Source: Psychromonas ossibalaenae ATCC BAA-1528
GTDB lineage: Bacteria > Pseudomonadota > Gammaproteobacteria > Enterobacterales > Psychromonadaceae
Direction: 5' to 3'
DNA: 40,817 bases
NCBI RefSeq assembly: GCF_000381745.1
Contig: NZ_KB907010.1
Location: 1 to 40,817 of the forward strand
Of the stretch, positions 16,211-24,449 are shown piece after piece. Under the pieces are notes generated by a model, which was given only the letters and a program-made list of their open reading frames with translations, did no database searches and was not told the origin of the DNA. The position numbers and the translations under genes were made by a program. Each line of letters starts with the position of its first letter. The stretch's first letter is position 1.

Positions 16211-18100
16211 TTAATCAACCGATGCCATATCACCGCGGTCTTCCAGCCAGACCTTACGATCACCGGCACGCTTCTTAGCTAATAACATATCCATCATCTC
16301 TAACATTTTATCCGCATCCGTGGTAGTTAACTGCACCAGACGACGGGTATTCGGATCCATGGTTGTTTCACGGAGCTGATCCGGGTTCATTTCACCCAGC
16401 CCTTTAAAGCGCTGTACATTGACCTTACCACGCTTTTTCTCGGCTTCGATACGGTCTAGAACCCCCTCTTTTTCATCCTCATCTAGAGCGTAAAAAACTT
16501 CTTTACCGATATCAATCCGGTATAAAGGCGGCATAGCGACATAAAAATGACCGGCATCAACCACATGTCTGAAGTGACGTACAAAAAGGGCACACACTAA
16601 GGTCGCAATATGCAGACCATCCGAATCGGCATCAGCAAGGATACAGATTTTACCGTAACGCAAAGCAGACAAATCAGCGCTCGCAGGGTCGATACCAATT
16701 GCCACAGAAATATTATGGATCTCTTCTGAATTTAAAATAACGTCAGAGTCATCCTCCCAGGTGTTTTTTATTTTACCTCGAAGCGGCAGAATCGCCTGAA
16801 ATTCTCTGTCTCGCGCTTGTTTTGCAGAGCCTCCCGCCGAGTCCCCTTCCACCAGGAAAAGCTCACCGCGTTCCGGCTCCTGTGTTGAACAGTCGGTTAA
16901 TTTACCCGGCAGTGCCGGGCCCTGAGTTATTTTTTTGCGGGCAACTTTCTTACTTTTGCGGGTACGGGTCTGAGCATTATTAATACAGAATTCAGCAAGA
17001 AGCTCTGCTTCATTAACATTTGCATTCAGCCATAAACTAAAGGCATCTTTAACAACGCCGGAAACAAAAGCCGCACACTGGCGTGAAGATAAGCGCTCTT
17101 TAGTCTGGCCGGCAAACTGCGGCTCTTTGATTTTAACGGAAAGAATATAAGCACATTTATCCCAGATATCTTCCGGACTTAATTTGATACCGCGCGGCAG
17201 CAGATTGCGGATATCACAGAACTCCCGCATCGCATCTAATAAACCTTGTCTAAAACCGTTAACGTGCGTGCCGCCCTGCGCTGTTGGAATTAAGTTTACA
17301 TAACTCTCGGAGATAGAGTCGCCGCCTTCAGGCAGCCACACGACTGCCCAGTCTGCAGTTTCTCTATTGGCCGTAAACTTTCCGACAAAAGGAGCCGCCG
17401 GCAGCAGCTCATTTTCTGAAACAGCTTCAATTAAGTAATCATTTAAACCGTCCTGATAGCACCATTCATAGTTATTTTTATTAACTTTATCCTTAAACTT
17501 AATGCTTAAACCCGGACACAACACCGCTTTGGCCTTAAGCAGGTGTAGTAAACGTGATACGGAAAATTTAGCACTGTCAAAATATTTTGGATCCGGGCGA
17601 AAATGTACGCTGGTTCCGGTATTACGTTTACCACAGGTATCAACTTGATGCAGCTCTTCAACTTTTTCACCATGTTCAAAAGCAATATGAAAAACTTTAG
17701 CGTCACGGCGAATATGCACATCAATACGTGTTGATAAAGCGTTAACTACCGAGATCCCAACTCCGTGCAGGCCGCCGGATATTTCATAGTTTTTACCTGA
17801 GAACTTACCGCCTGCATGCAGTTTACAGAAAATCAGCTCCACTCCGGAAATGCCTTCTTCAGGGTGGATATCTATCGGCATCCCTCGACCGTCATCAATA
17901 ACTTCTAATGACTGGTCTTCATGTAATATGACTTGAATCGAACCGGCATGCCCGGCTAGTGCTTCATCGACACTGTTATCAATAACTTCCTGACCAAGAT
18001 GATTGGGGCGTGAGGTTTCGGTGTACATTCCAGGGCGGTGACGGACAGGATCCAGTCCGTTTAGTACCTCAATGGAATCTGAATTGTATTGCTCGCTCAT
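16211..18100 (-). CDS. parE: DNA topoisomerase IV subunit B
   Basis: ParE is the ATPase subunit of topoisomerase IV, which unlinks daughter chromosomes. The 629 residues are normal length. The GHKL ATPase part has VIDNSVDEA (39-47, N42 for Mg-ATP), DDGRGMP (69-75) and GGLHGVG (109-115). The transducer domain has QTKERLSS, with K334 as the ATP-contacting lysine. The Toprim domain has EGDSAGGSA (418-426) and DADSDG (490-495), and RFKGLGEMNP follows. The DADSDG form and the length favour ParE over GyrB, which is about 800 residues. parC is not adjacent. The parE-yqiA-cpdA-nudF/tolC order is that of E. coli. Confidence 0.97.
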   Translation of the reverse strand: MSEQYNSDSIEVLNGLDPVRHRPGMYTETSRPNHLGQEVIDNSVDEALAGHAGSIQVILHEDQSLEVIDDGRGMPIDIHPEEGISGVELIFCKLHAGGKFSGKNYEISGGLHGVGISVVNALSTRIDVHIRRDAKVFHIAFEHGEKVEELHQVDTCGKRNTGTSVHFRPDPKYFDSAKFSVSRLLHLLKAKAVLCPGLSIKFKDKVNKNNYEWCYQDGLNDYLIEAVSENELLPAAPFVGKFTANRETADWAVVWLPEGGDSISESYVNLIPTAQGGTHVNGFRQGLLDAMREFCDIRNLLPRGIKLSPEDIWDKCAYILSVKIKEPQFAGQTKERLSSRQCAAFVSGVVKDAFSLWLNANVNEAELLAEFCINNAQTRTRKSKKVARKKITQGPALPGKLTDCSTQEPERGELFLVEGDSAGGSAKQARDREFQAILPLRGKIKNTWEDDSDVILNSEEIHNISVAIGIDPASADLSALRYGKICILADADSDGLHIATLVCALFVRHFRHVVDAGHFYVAMPPLYRIDIGKEVFYALDEDEKEGVLDRIEAEKKRGKVNVQRFKGLGEMNPDQLRETTMDPNTRRLVQLTTTDADKMLEMMDMLLAKKRAGDRKVWLEDRGDMASVD

Positions 18101-18231
18101 GCTTGTACCTATCTTGGAAAATCAATGATTGTATAAAATCTTACGCAGTGCGTCAGATGATGAATATTTAAAGCTAATAATTGTTTGAAGAGTTAAAGGA
18201 GATAACTGCCTGGCGTATCTAGTATGGGAAA

Positions 18232-18804
18232 TTAAAATAGAAACTTAATAATATCCGGCAGATAACGTTCAAAACCGGCAAAGCTGTGATTGCCTCCCTC
18301 TTCACAGCTTATTTTACACTGTTTGTATTTGTCGAAGGCTTGACGGTAATCTAAAACTTCGTCTTCTTTTTGTAATAAAACCCAGCATTTTTCAGGTCTG
18401 CTTAACAACGGCACTTCCAGGGATTTTAACTGAGTCATAAAATGCTGATCAATCTGATACTCATCCCCCGTATACGGGTGTACCTGCCTGCCGGCATATG
18501 CTTCTAATAAATGATAAGGGTAAACAGCCGGATTTATCAGTACAACATTCACACAATACTGCTGTGCAGCTTTTGCGGCTAAATAACCGCCCAGAGAGCT
18601 TCCCATTACCGCAATCTGATCATGCTTGTGCTGTGCAAACAGAGATTCAACCATTGCCCACATCTGTTCCGGCAATGACGGCAGCTGCGGACAGATAAAC
18701 TGAATATCAGGAAAGAACTCACTTAAGTAGGAAGACATCTGCTTCGCTTTCAAGGATCCCGGAGAGCTATGAAAGCCGTGTAATGACAATAAGATCTGTG
18801 CCAT
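18232..18804 (-). CDS. yqiA: YqiA-family esterase
   Basis: This is a small alpha/beta-hydrolase of 190 residues (E. coli YqiA 193), a cytoplasmic esterase whose natural substrate is not settled. The nucleophile is S70 in VMGSSLGG (GxSxG). An acidic residue in DEVLDYRQ and the histidine of GGNHSF near the C-terminus complete a likely triad. It begins one base inside the end of cpdA, so the two are probably translated together, and parE follows after 131 bases. Confidence 0.93.
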   Translation of the reverse strand: MAQILLSLHGFHSSPGSLKAKQMSSYLSEFFPDIQFICPQLPSLPEQMWAMVESLFAQHKHDQIAVMGSSLGGYLAAKAAQQYCVNVVLINPAVYPYHLLEAYAGRQVHPYTGDEYQIDQHFMTQLKSLEVPLLSRPEKCWVLLQKEDEVLDYRQAFDKYKQCKISCEEGGNHSFAGFERYLPDIIKFLF

Positions 18805-19631
18805 TAATAACCTTTTGCATCCTCATCAACAGTAAATGCTCCCTGCTCTATCCGCTCAACTTTAGTTTCAATCTCACCGTTTTTGTGAAGTCCTAAATAA
18901 CGGTAGCCGGGAGCGCGCGAGTCTAATGCAAAGTCATCGGAATTGGGTTTGAACTGCACACAGGTTGACGGCGTTGTTAAAAAACGCACACCGTCCTGAT
19001 TGACATCACTTGCCTGATGAACGTGCCCGGATAAAACTGCGCGTATATTTTTAAAGGGCTTAATTAGATCTAAAAACTGCTCATTATTTTTTAATATATG
19101 CTGATCTAACCAGGCAGAGCCGACGGGTAAAATATGATGATGGATACAAATTAAAGTATGTTTATAAGGATGTTCAGCTAACGCTTCTTCTAGGAAACAT
19201 AATTGTGTGTCACTTAAAAATCCATGGGGAACACCTTCAACCTGCGAATCTAGTAAAATTATCTGCCAGTATTCACTGCTGATTTGTGTTGTCCGTGCCA
19301 ACCCCTGCTCTAATAAACTCGGCAGCATTATAGTCTGTATATCATGGTTGCCCGGCAGCCAGTAACAGGGCATATCTAAGGTTTTTATCTCAGTGGTAAA
19401 ATCCAGATATGACTGCGCGGAGTGATCCTGAGAAAGATCGCCCGTAGATAAAACCGCCTGACAGTCAGTCGAGTACTGACGGGCATGCTCAACGACAGCT
19501 TCATAACTCTGCACCGTTTTAATGCCGAGCAGATCCTTGTCTCGATCAGCAAAAAGATGAGTATCGGTTATCTGCAGAAGCTCTAAACAGCCCTGCTTAT
19601 TTGCTTTTAATTGTGCGACTTTTGTCTTCAT
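18804..19631 (-). CDS. cpdA: 3',5'-cyclic-AMP phosphodiesterase
   Basis: CpdA hydrolyses cAMP to AMP and so damps CRP signalling. The 275-residue protein is a class III metallophosphoesterase. The metal-binding motifs stand in order: ITDTH (21-25), STGDLSQD (about 62-69), PGNHD (about 94-98), IHHH (about 163-166) and SGHVHQ (about 198-203). Length agrees with E. coli CpdA (275). It sits between nudF and yqiA. In E. coli yqiB stands between cpdA and nudF, but here the 211-base gap holds no such gene. Confidence 0.95.
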   Translation of the reverse strand: MKTKVAQLKANKQGCLELLQITDTHLFADRDKDLLGIKTVQSYEAVVEHARQYSTDCQAVLSTGDLSQDHSAQSYLDFTTEIKTLDMPCYWLPGNHDIQTIMLPSLLEQGLARTTQISSEYWQIILLDSQVEGVPHGFLSDTQLCFLEEALAEHPYKHTLICIHHHILPVGSAWLDQHILKNNEQFLDLIKPFKNIRAVLSGHVHQASDVNQDGVRFLTTPSTCVQFKPNSDDFALDSRAPGYRYLGLHKNGEIETKVERIEQGAFTVDEDAKGY

Positions 19632-19842
19632 AGCATTCTTTGCGGCTTTAAACGTTTGTTAATATATTGTTATTGAGTATAAATTAAGCGGCTTTTATAT
19701 AAGCCGTTAAGTGCACAATTTTACCATTAGGCGGGCCTCGATTACCAACAAATAGCTAAAAATGTCGGTAAAGGCACATTTACGTTTATAAACATGCCTT
19801 TCAATAACCCAATAATGACTGACCGGCAGACAATTATGCAGG

Positions 19843-20493
19843 CTAGCCGTTGTCAGTATGTGACACAAGCCAGGTATCTTTATTGAGCTCCAGCCACTGC
19901 AGCGCGATAACAGCAGCCGCATTATTGATTTTGCCGTCGATTACCCACTGATAAGCTGTTTCTCTTGGAACAACGTGCACGCGGATATCTTCCCCTTCTT
20001 CAGCCAGTCCATGAATGCCGCCGACATCACTGCTGTCTACATCGGCAATAAACAGATCTATCTTCTCAGTTGTGCCGCCCGGGCTGACCAGAAAATTAAG
20101 AATAAAGCAGCATGATTTAACCGTTAATCCCGCCTCTTCAAGCGCTTCCCGTTTGACCACCTCAGCAGCTTCTTCGCCCTCTTCAATGATACCGGCAACT
20201 AATTCAAGCAGCCAGGGGGACTGTTGGCACTCCATTGCGCCGAAACGGAACTGTTCAACCAGTACAACCGTATCGGTTCGAGCATCATAAGGTAAAACAG
20301 CGGCTGCATGTCCACGTTCAAAAAACTCACGCTGAATTTCCGGACTCCAGCCGCCGGCGAACAGTTTGTGTTTTAACGTATACTTATTACATTCAAAAAA
20401 ACCTTTATATAAAGGTTCTTTTTTTACTACTTCAACATCGCTGTGATCATAATGAATCTGCTCTGACGAGCTTAAAAGTGAATGTTCGTTCAT
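19843..20493 (-). CDS. nudF: ADP-ribose pyrophosphatase (Nudix)
   Basis: NudF cleaves ADP-ribose to AMP and ribose 5-phosphate, limiting unwanted protein ribosylation. The Nudix box is complete (GIIEEGEEAAEVVKREALEE, then AGL), with the REAxEE core. The frame is open 18 codons farther to 20547, but the ATG at 20493 has AAGGGGG upstream and gives 216 residues, close to E. coli NudF (209). It is divergent from tolC with 118 bases between, as in E. coli. Confidence 0.94.
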   Translation of the reverse strand: MNEHSLLSSSEQIHYDHSDVEVVKKEPLYKGFFECNKYTLKHKLFAGGWSPEIQREFFERGHAAAVLPYDARTDTVVLVEQFRFGAMECQQSPWLLELVAGIIEEGEEAAEVVKREALEEAGLTVKSCCFILNFLVSPGGTTEKIDLFIADVDSSDVGGIHGLAEEGEDIRVHVVPRETAYQWVIDGKINNAAAVIALQWLELNKDTWLVSHTDNG

Positions 20494-20611
20494 TTTTTTC
20501 CAATCCCCCTTAAAATAATTACATAATATTAATATTTTATAATACACTAAGTGAACACTCTCTTTTGCCTAATTTTATCAACTATTAGCTTTGCTCACAG
20601 GACGCTTTGCC

Positions 20612-21940
20612 ATGACGTTAAAAAGAATTTCTATTTCAACTTTAATCGCATTATCGACTTTCAGTTACTCGGTTAATGCAGATAATTTATTACAGGTTTA
20701 TCAAGTTGCTAAACTCAAAGATCCCACCATTCTTAAAAGCAAAGCACAATATGATGTGTACGCAGAAAAAGTAACAGAAGCTAATGCAGCTTTATTACCG
20801 CAGATTGGTTTCGGATTAAATGCAGGCCGTACTATTGCAAATGAAAGCGCAGCTGATAACAGCAGCTATGGTGCCGATCTGTCTTTGTCCCAGTCTCTGT
20901 ATAGCGGGACATACTGGCAGCAGTTCGATATTGCCGAAAAACAAGCCACGCAGTTTGCAACCGCCTATGGTTACGCGGCACAAGATCTGATATTTAGAAC
21001 CGCTACCGCTTACTTTAATGTGTTACGTGCAGATGAAGCGGTGCAGTCAGTTAAAGCAAATAAACGTGCGATTGCCCGCCAGCTTGAGCAGACCAAGCAG
21101 CGCTTTGAAGTAGGCTTAATTGCGATTACTGATGTTCATGAAGCACAGGCTGAGTACGATAGAACAACAGCCGATCAAATCAATGCTGAAAACGCACTGG
21201 CAAATTCATATTATTCATTACGTGAATTAACCGGTGAAGATATCGCCAATGTTGCATATTTAAATGAAGATACCTTTGAAGCGCAAGGTATTGAAGGTGA
21301 CGTTAAACTTTGGCGCAATAAAGCGCTAGAGCATAACCTTAATCTGCACGGCATGCGCATTGCTAAAGAGGTTGCAAAAATGCAGATCGATTTAGCAGAA
21401 ACCGGCCATAAGCCAACTTTAGATTTAACTGCGGGTGTCGGTTACAAAAATCAGGATTATGATGAATCCAACACGATGGATATTGACAGCACTTCCGGCA
21501 GCGTCGGCCTAAGCTTAAACGTCCCCCTCTATACGGGCGGCAGAATTACTTCTCAAGTGAAACAGGCACAGTACAGCTATGTGATGGCCAGTGAAGATTT
21601 AATACAGGCTTTCCGGGCAACTGAAGCACAGATTAACAGCGGTTATAATAATGTTCGTGCATCAATCAGTTCTATTCGCGCCTATGAGCAGACTGTAAAA
21701 TCTTCAAGCAGTGCACTTGAAGCAACAGAAGCTGGTTTTGAAGTGGGTACACGTACTATTGTTGATGTTTTAGATGCGACACGTAATTTGTACGCATCAG
21801 AAAATCAGCTGGCAAACGCCCGTTACGATTACACTATTAATATGCTCCAGCTTAAATTCTCAGCGGGTACATTATCAGAGCAGGATATTACCGATGTTTC
21901 TGCAAGCCTGATTGAAGAAAAACCACAAAGCACTAACTAG
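20612..21940 (+). CDS. tolC: TolC-family outer-membrane efflux channel
   Basis: TolC forms the trimeric outer-membrane tunnel used by tripartite drug pumps and type I secretion. A signal peptide ends at about SYSVNA/DN. Two outer-membrane-efflux repeats follow (about 20-215 and 225-430), with the SLSQSLYSG and SLNVPLYTGG strands marking the paired barrel segments. The ATG at 20612 is chosen because AGGA precedes it and it directly starts the signal peptide; a TTG seven codons earlier is less likely. At 442 residues it is about 50 shorter than E. coli TolC, mainly at the C-terminal tail. Position opposite nudF supports tolC itself over a paralogue. Confidence 0.93.
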   Translation: MTLKRISISTLIALSTFSYSVNADNLLQVYQVAKLKDPTILKSKAQYDVYAEKVTEANAALLPQIGFGLNAGRTIANESAADNSSYGADLSLSQSLYSGTYWQQFDIAEKQATQFATAYGYAAQDLIFRTATAYFNVLRADEAVQSVKANKRAIARQLEQTKQRFEVGLIAITDVHEAQAEYDRTTADQINAENALANSYYSLRELTGEDIANVAYLNEDTFEAQGIEGDVKLWRNKALEHNLNLHGMRIAKEVAKMQIDLAETGHKPTLDLTAGVGYKNQDYDESNTMDIDSTSGSVGLSLNVPLYTGGRITSQVKQAQYSYVMASEDLIQAFRATEAQINSGYNNVRASISSIRAYEQTVKSSSSALEATEAGFEVGTRTIVDVLDATRNLYASENQLANARYDYTINMLQLKFSAGTLSEQDITDVSASLIEEKPQSTN

Positions 21941-21963
21941 TCATTAATGATTATTGCAAAAAA

Positions 21964-21987
21964 GGGAAGCCGGGTGCTTCCCTTTTT
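21964..21987 (+). terminator. Rho-independent terminator of tolC
   Basis: GGGAAGC (21964-21970), loop CGGGT, GCTTCCC (21976-21982), then TTTTT. It starts 23 bases after the tolC stop. Confidence 0.92.
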
Positions 21988-22014
21988 ATTTACAAGCGAT
22001 ACAGGGGAAAAACT

Positions 22015-22659
22015 GTGTTAGAAAAGCTAAAAAAAGCGATACAAAAACGCTACAGCACTAAAATATTTAAAGCCGGTGAAGATGTTGATCAGGAAAAGCT
22101 GAACCTTTTATTAGAGACCCTGCCGCTGGCCCCAACCTCTATCAATTCACAGGCATGGCATTTATATTTGATCAGCAGCCCGGCTGAAAAAGCACGCCTG
22201 GCTGAAACAACCTGGGAAAGTAACCAGGCTAAATATAAAGACAGTTCCTATCTGTTAGTCTTTTGTGCCAAAACCACATTTGCCAGGCAGGATCTACTAG
22301 AAATTGAACAGCTCACAGCTTCTACTCGTGATGCTGAAATAAATGAAGGACGTCTGGCGATGCTTGATAATTACGTCGGCAGCATGTCGGAAAGAGATAA
22401 ACAGGAATGGTTAAAACGTCAGGTATACCTTGTCTTCGGGCAGTTTCTTACTACCTGCGCACTGATCGACCTGGACAGCTGTCCTATTGAAGGTTTTGAT
22501 ACACAAAAAATGGATAAACTGCTGGGTTTAAAAGAAAAAGGTTTAACCTCGGTGGTCAGTGCCGTGATCGGCTCGCGTGATACAAATGACTTTAACACCC
22601 TTGATAAAGCGCAGAAAGTACGCTTCCCCAAGGAAAAAATGATCACTGAAATCAAATAG
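22015..22659 (+). CDS. Nitroreductase-family FMN oxidoreductase
   Basis: The 214-residue protein has the nitroreductase fold. It opens with KKAIQKRYSTKIFKAG, the Arg-Ser/Thr flavin-phosphate site, and APTSINSQAWHLYLI, the loop that shields FMN. It then has VFGQFLTTCALIDLDSCPIEGF and a C-terminal KVRFPKE end. It resembles NfsB-type NAD(P)H nitroreductases, which reduce nitroaromatics and quinones; the natural substrate is unknown. The start is GTG with AGGGG upstream. Terminators stand on both sides, so it is probably a single-gene unit, though its promoter must overlap the tolC terminator region or lie upstream. Confidence 0.88.
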   Translation: MLEKLKKAIQKRYSTKIFKAGEDVDQEKLNLLLETLPLAPTSINSQAWHLYLISSPAEKARLAETTWESNQAKYKDSSYLLVFCAKTTFARQDLLEIEQLTASTRDAEINEGRLAMLDNYVGSMSERDKQEWLKRQVYLVFGQFLTTCALIDLDSCPIEGFDTQKMDKLLGLKEKGLTSVVSAVIGSRDTNDFNTLDKAQKVRFPKEKMITEIK

Positions 22660-22670
22660 CCGTGATAAAA

Positions 22671-22696
22671 AAGAGAGGTTTTTAACCTCTCTTTTT
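22671..22696. terminator. Bidirectional terminator between nitroreductase and hldE
   Basis: AAGAGAGGTT (22671-22680), loop TTT, AACCTCTCTT (22684-22693), with T-runs on both strands (TTTTT to 22696 on plus; a run of six A at 22667-22672 gives T on minus). It serves two convergent genes. Confidence 0.9.
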
Positions 22697-22711
22697 ACCT
22701 TTAAAAAATGA

Positions 22712-24142
22712 TTAAGCTTCGTTACGGATAGTCTTAATTATTTCAGTGGTTGAGCAGCCCTCTTCAAACTGCAGTACTCGAACTTCACCACCGTTAGCAA
22801 TTACCTCACTGCCGCCGGCAATTTCTTCAGGTTTGTAATCACCGCCTTTAACTAAAAGGTCCGGCAGTATTTCAGAAATTAAACGCTGTGGTGTTTCTTC
22901 CGTAAATTCGATTACCCAGTCAACAGCACCTAAACCCGCAAGTACTGCCATACGGCGATCCACCGGGTTAACCGGGCGCCCTTCACCTTTCAGACCGCGT
23001 ACCGACTGATCACTGTTTACCGCAAGAATTAAACGATCTCCCTGCTCTCGAGCTGTGTTTAAATAAGAAACATGACCAGCATGTAAAATATCAAAGCAGC
23101 CGTTGGTCATCACCACCTTTTCTCCGCGGTGCTGGGCAAGCTTAACAGCCAGTTTTAACTGCTCTTCAGAAAGCACACCGAATCCAATTTCCTGCTGGCT
23201 GTATACCGCATTAGCCAGTTCAATGGTATTAACTGTTGAAGTACCGATTTTGCCGACAACGACACCAGCAGCGGCATTGGCTAATGTACATGCATGTTCA
23301 AATGAACTGCCGGCAGCCAGTGAAGATGCCAGCACGGAGATAACCGTATCACCGGCACCAGTTACATCATAAACTTCCTGTGCCTGCGTCGGCAGGTGGA
23401 ACGGCGCGACACCTTCACGCAGCAGAGTCATACCGTGTTCACTGCGGGTAACCAGTAACGCTTCAAGATCAAATTCTTTAATGATTGCCAGGCCGCGCTC
23501 AACAATTTCCTGATCACTTGTGCAGGTCCCCACTACCGCTTCAAATTCCGATAAATTCGGTGTCAGCAGCGTTGCACCGCGATATTTTTCAAAATCAGAT
23601 CCTTTCGGATCCACTAATACTTTTGCATTGGCTTTTTTCGCAAGCTGAATCATATTCTGTACGTCAGCTAATGAGCCTTTGTTGTAGTCAGATAAAATAA
23701 CCACATCATTATTATTAACCAGGCGCGTGTGCATTTTCTCTAAAATAGGCGCGCTGTCAACATCATGGAAACCCTCTTCAAAGTCTAAACGTAATAACTG
23801 CTGATGGCGGCTTAATACACGTAGTTTTGTAATTGTAGGAAAGTTATCAACAGTAACAAAATCAGTATTAACATGTACTGACTGTAGACTTTTACGTAAA
23901 GCGGCCGCCGGCTCATCATTGCCAACTAACCCAATTAAGTTAACTTTACCGCCAAGAGCGGCAACATTTAATGCCACATTGGCGGCGCCGCCCGGACGCT
24001 CTTCAATCTGCTCTACTTTAACAACTGGAACAGGCGCTTCAGGAGAAATCCTGCCGGTAGGACCATGCCAGTATCGATCTAACATCACATCGCCAACAAC
24101 TAAAACTTGGGCATTTGTATATTCTGGTAATGTTATTTTCAT
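22712..24142 (-). CDS. hldE: Bifunctional heptose-7-phosphate kinase / heptose-1-phosphate adenylyltransferase
   Basis: HldE makes ADP-heptose precursors for the LPS inner core. The N-terminal half (about 1-320) is a ribokinase-family kinase, with [10 protein letters not shown] near residue 50 and the DVTGAGDT signature near 260. The C-terminal half (about 340-476) is a cytidylyltransferase-fold enzyme with [12 protein letters not shown] and a later [11 protein letters not shown]. The open frame runs to 24199, but the ATG at 24142 gives the conserved start MKITLPEY and 476 residues (E. coli 477), with AAGAGAG upstream. Confidence 0.96.
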   Translation of the reverse strand: MKITLPEYTNAQVLVVGDVMLDRYWHGPTGRISPEAPVPVVKVEQIEERPGGAANVALNVAALGGKVNLIGLVGNDEPAAALRKSLQSVHVNTDFVTVDNFPTITKLRVLSRHQQLLRLDFEEGFHDVDSAPILEKMHTRLVNNNDVVILSDYNKGSLADVQNMIQLAKKANAKVLVDPKGSDFEKYRGATLLTPNLSEFEAVVGTCTSDQEIVERGLAIIKEFDLEALLVTRSEHGMTLLREGVAPFHLPTQAQEVYDVTGAGDTVISVLASSLAAGSSFEHACTLANAAAGVVVGKIGTSTVNTIELANAVYSQQEIGFGVLSEEQLKLAVKLAQHRGEKVVMTNGCFDILHAGHVSYLNTAREQGDRLILAVNSDQSVRGLKGEGRPVNPVDRRMAVLAGLGAVDWVIEFTEETPQRLISEILPDLLVKGGDYKPEEIAGGSEVIANGGEVRVLQFEEGCSTTEIIKTIRNEA

Positions 24143-24449
24143 GTCGTCTCTCTTAATATAAGTTTTAAATGAAGCTGGCCGTAAGATTACCATAGTCATA
24201 ACAAAATCTCATTTTCAATCATTTACGATTTTACTTTTTGCGGGCGCAGGCACCTTCAGGCGCTAACAATCAAAGGGCGGGCATAAAACACTGCTTTGGT
24301 ATAACTGTCTTTTCGTGTATGAACCTTATATTTCCAGAAAGACCGGGTATAGATCATAAGAAGAAAAAACAGAGGCTTACAAATAAATACCTCCCGCCTA
24401 TACTGTTTTAGGCTTATTCATCGCCTTTCAAATTTCAGGAGCCCTACTT
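24143..24449. other. Divergent hldE / sensor-kinase intergenic region
   Basis: Beyond the probable kinase promoter at 24377-24404, I see no gene, repeat or clear hairpin in this 307-base gap. It should also contain the minus-strand hldE promoter, which I could not place. Confidence 0.5.
24377..24404 (+). promoter_or_regulatory. Probable promoter of the sensor-kinase gene
   Basis: TTACAA (24377-24382) and TATACT (24399-24404) are 16 bases apart; each matches sigma-70 consensus at five of six positions. The start codon lies about 45 bases downstream, with AGGAG before it. Confidence 0.55.
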
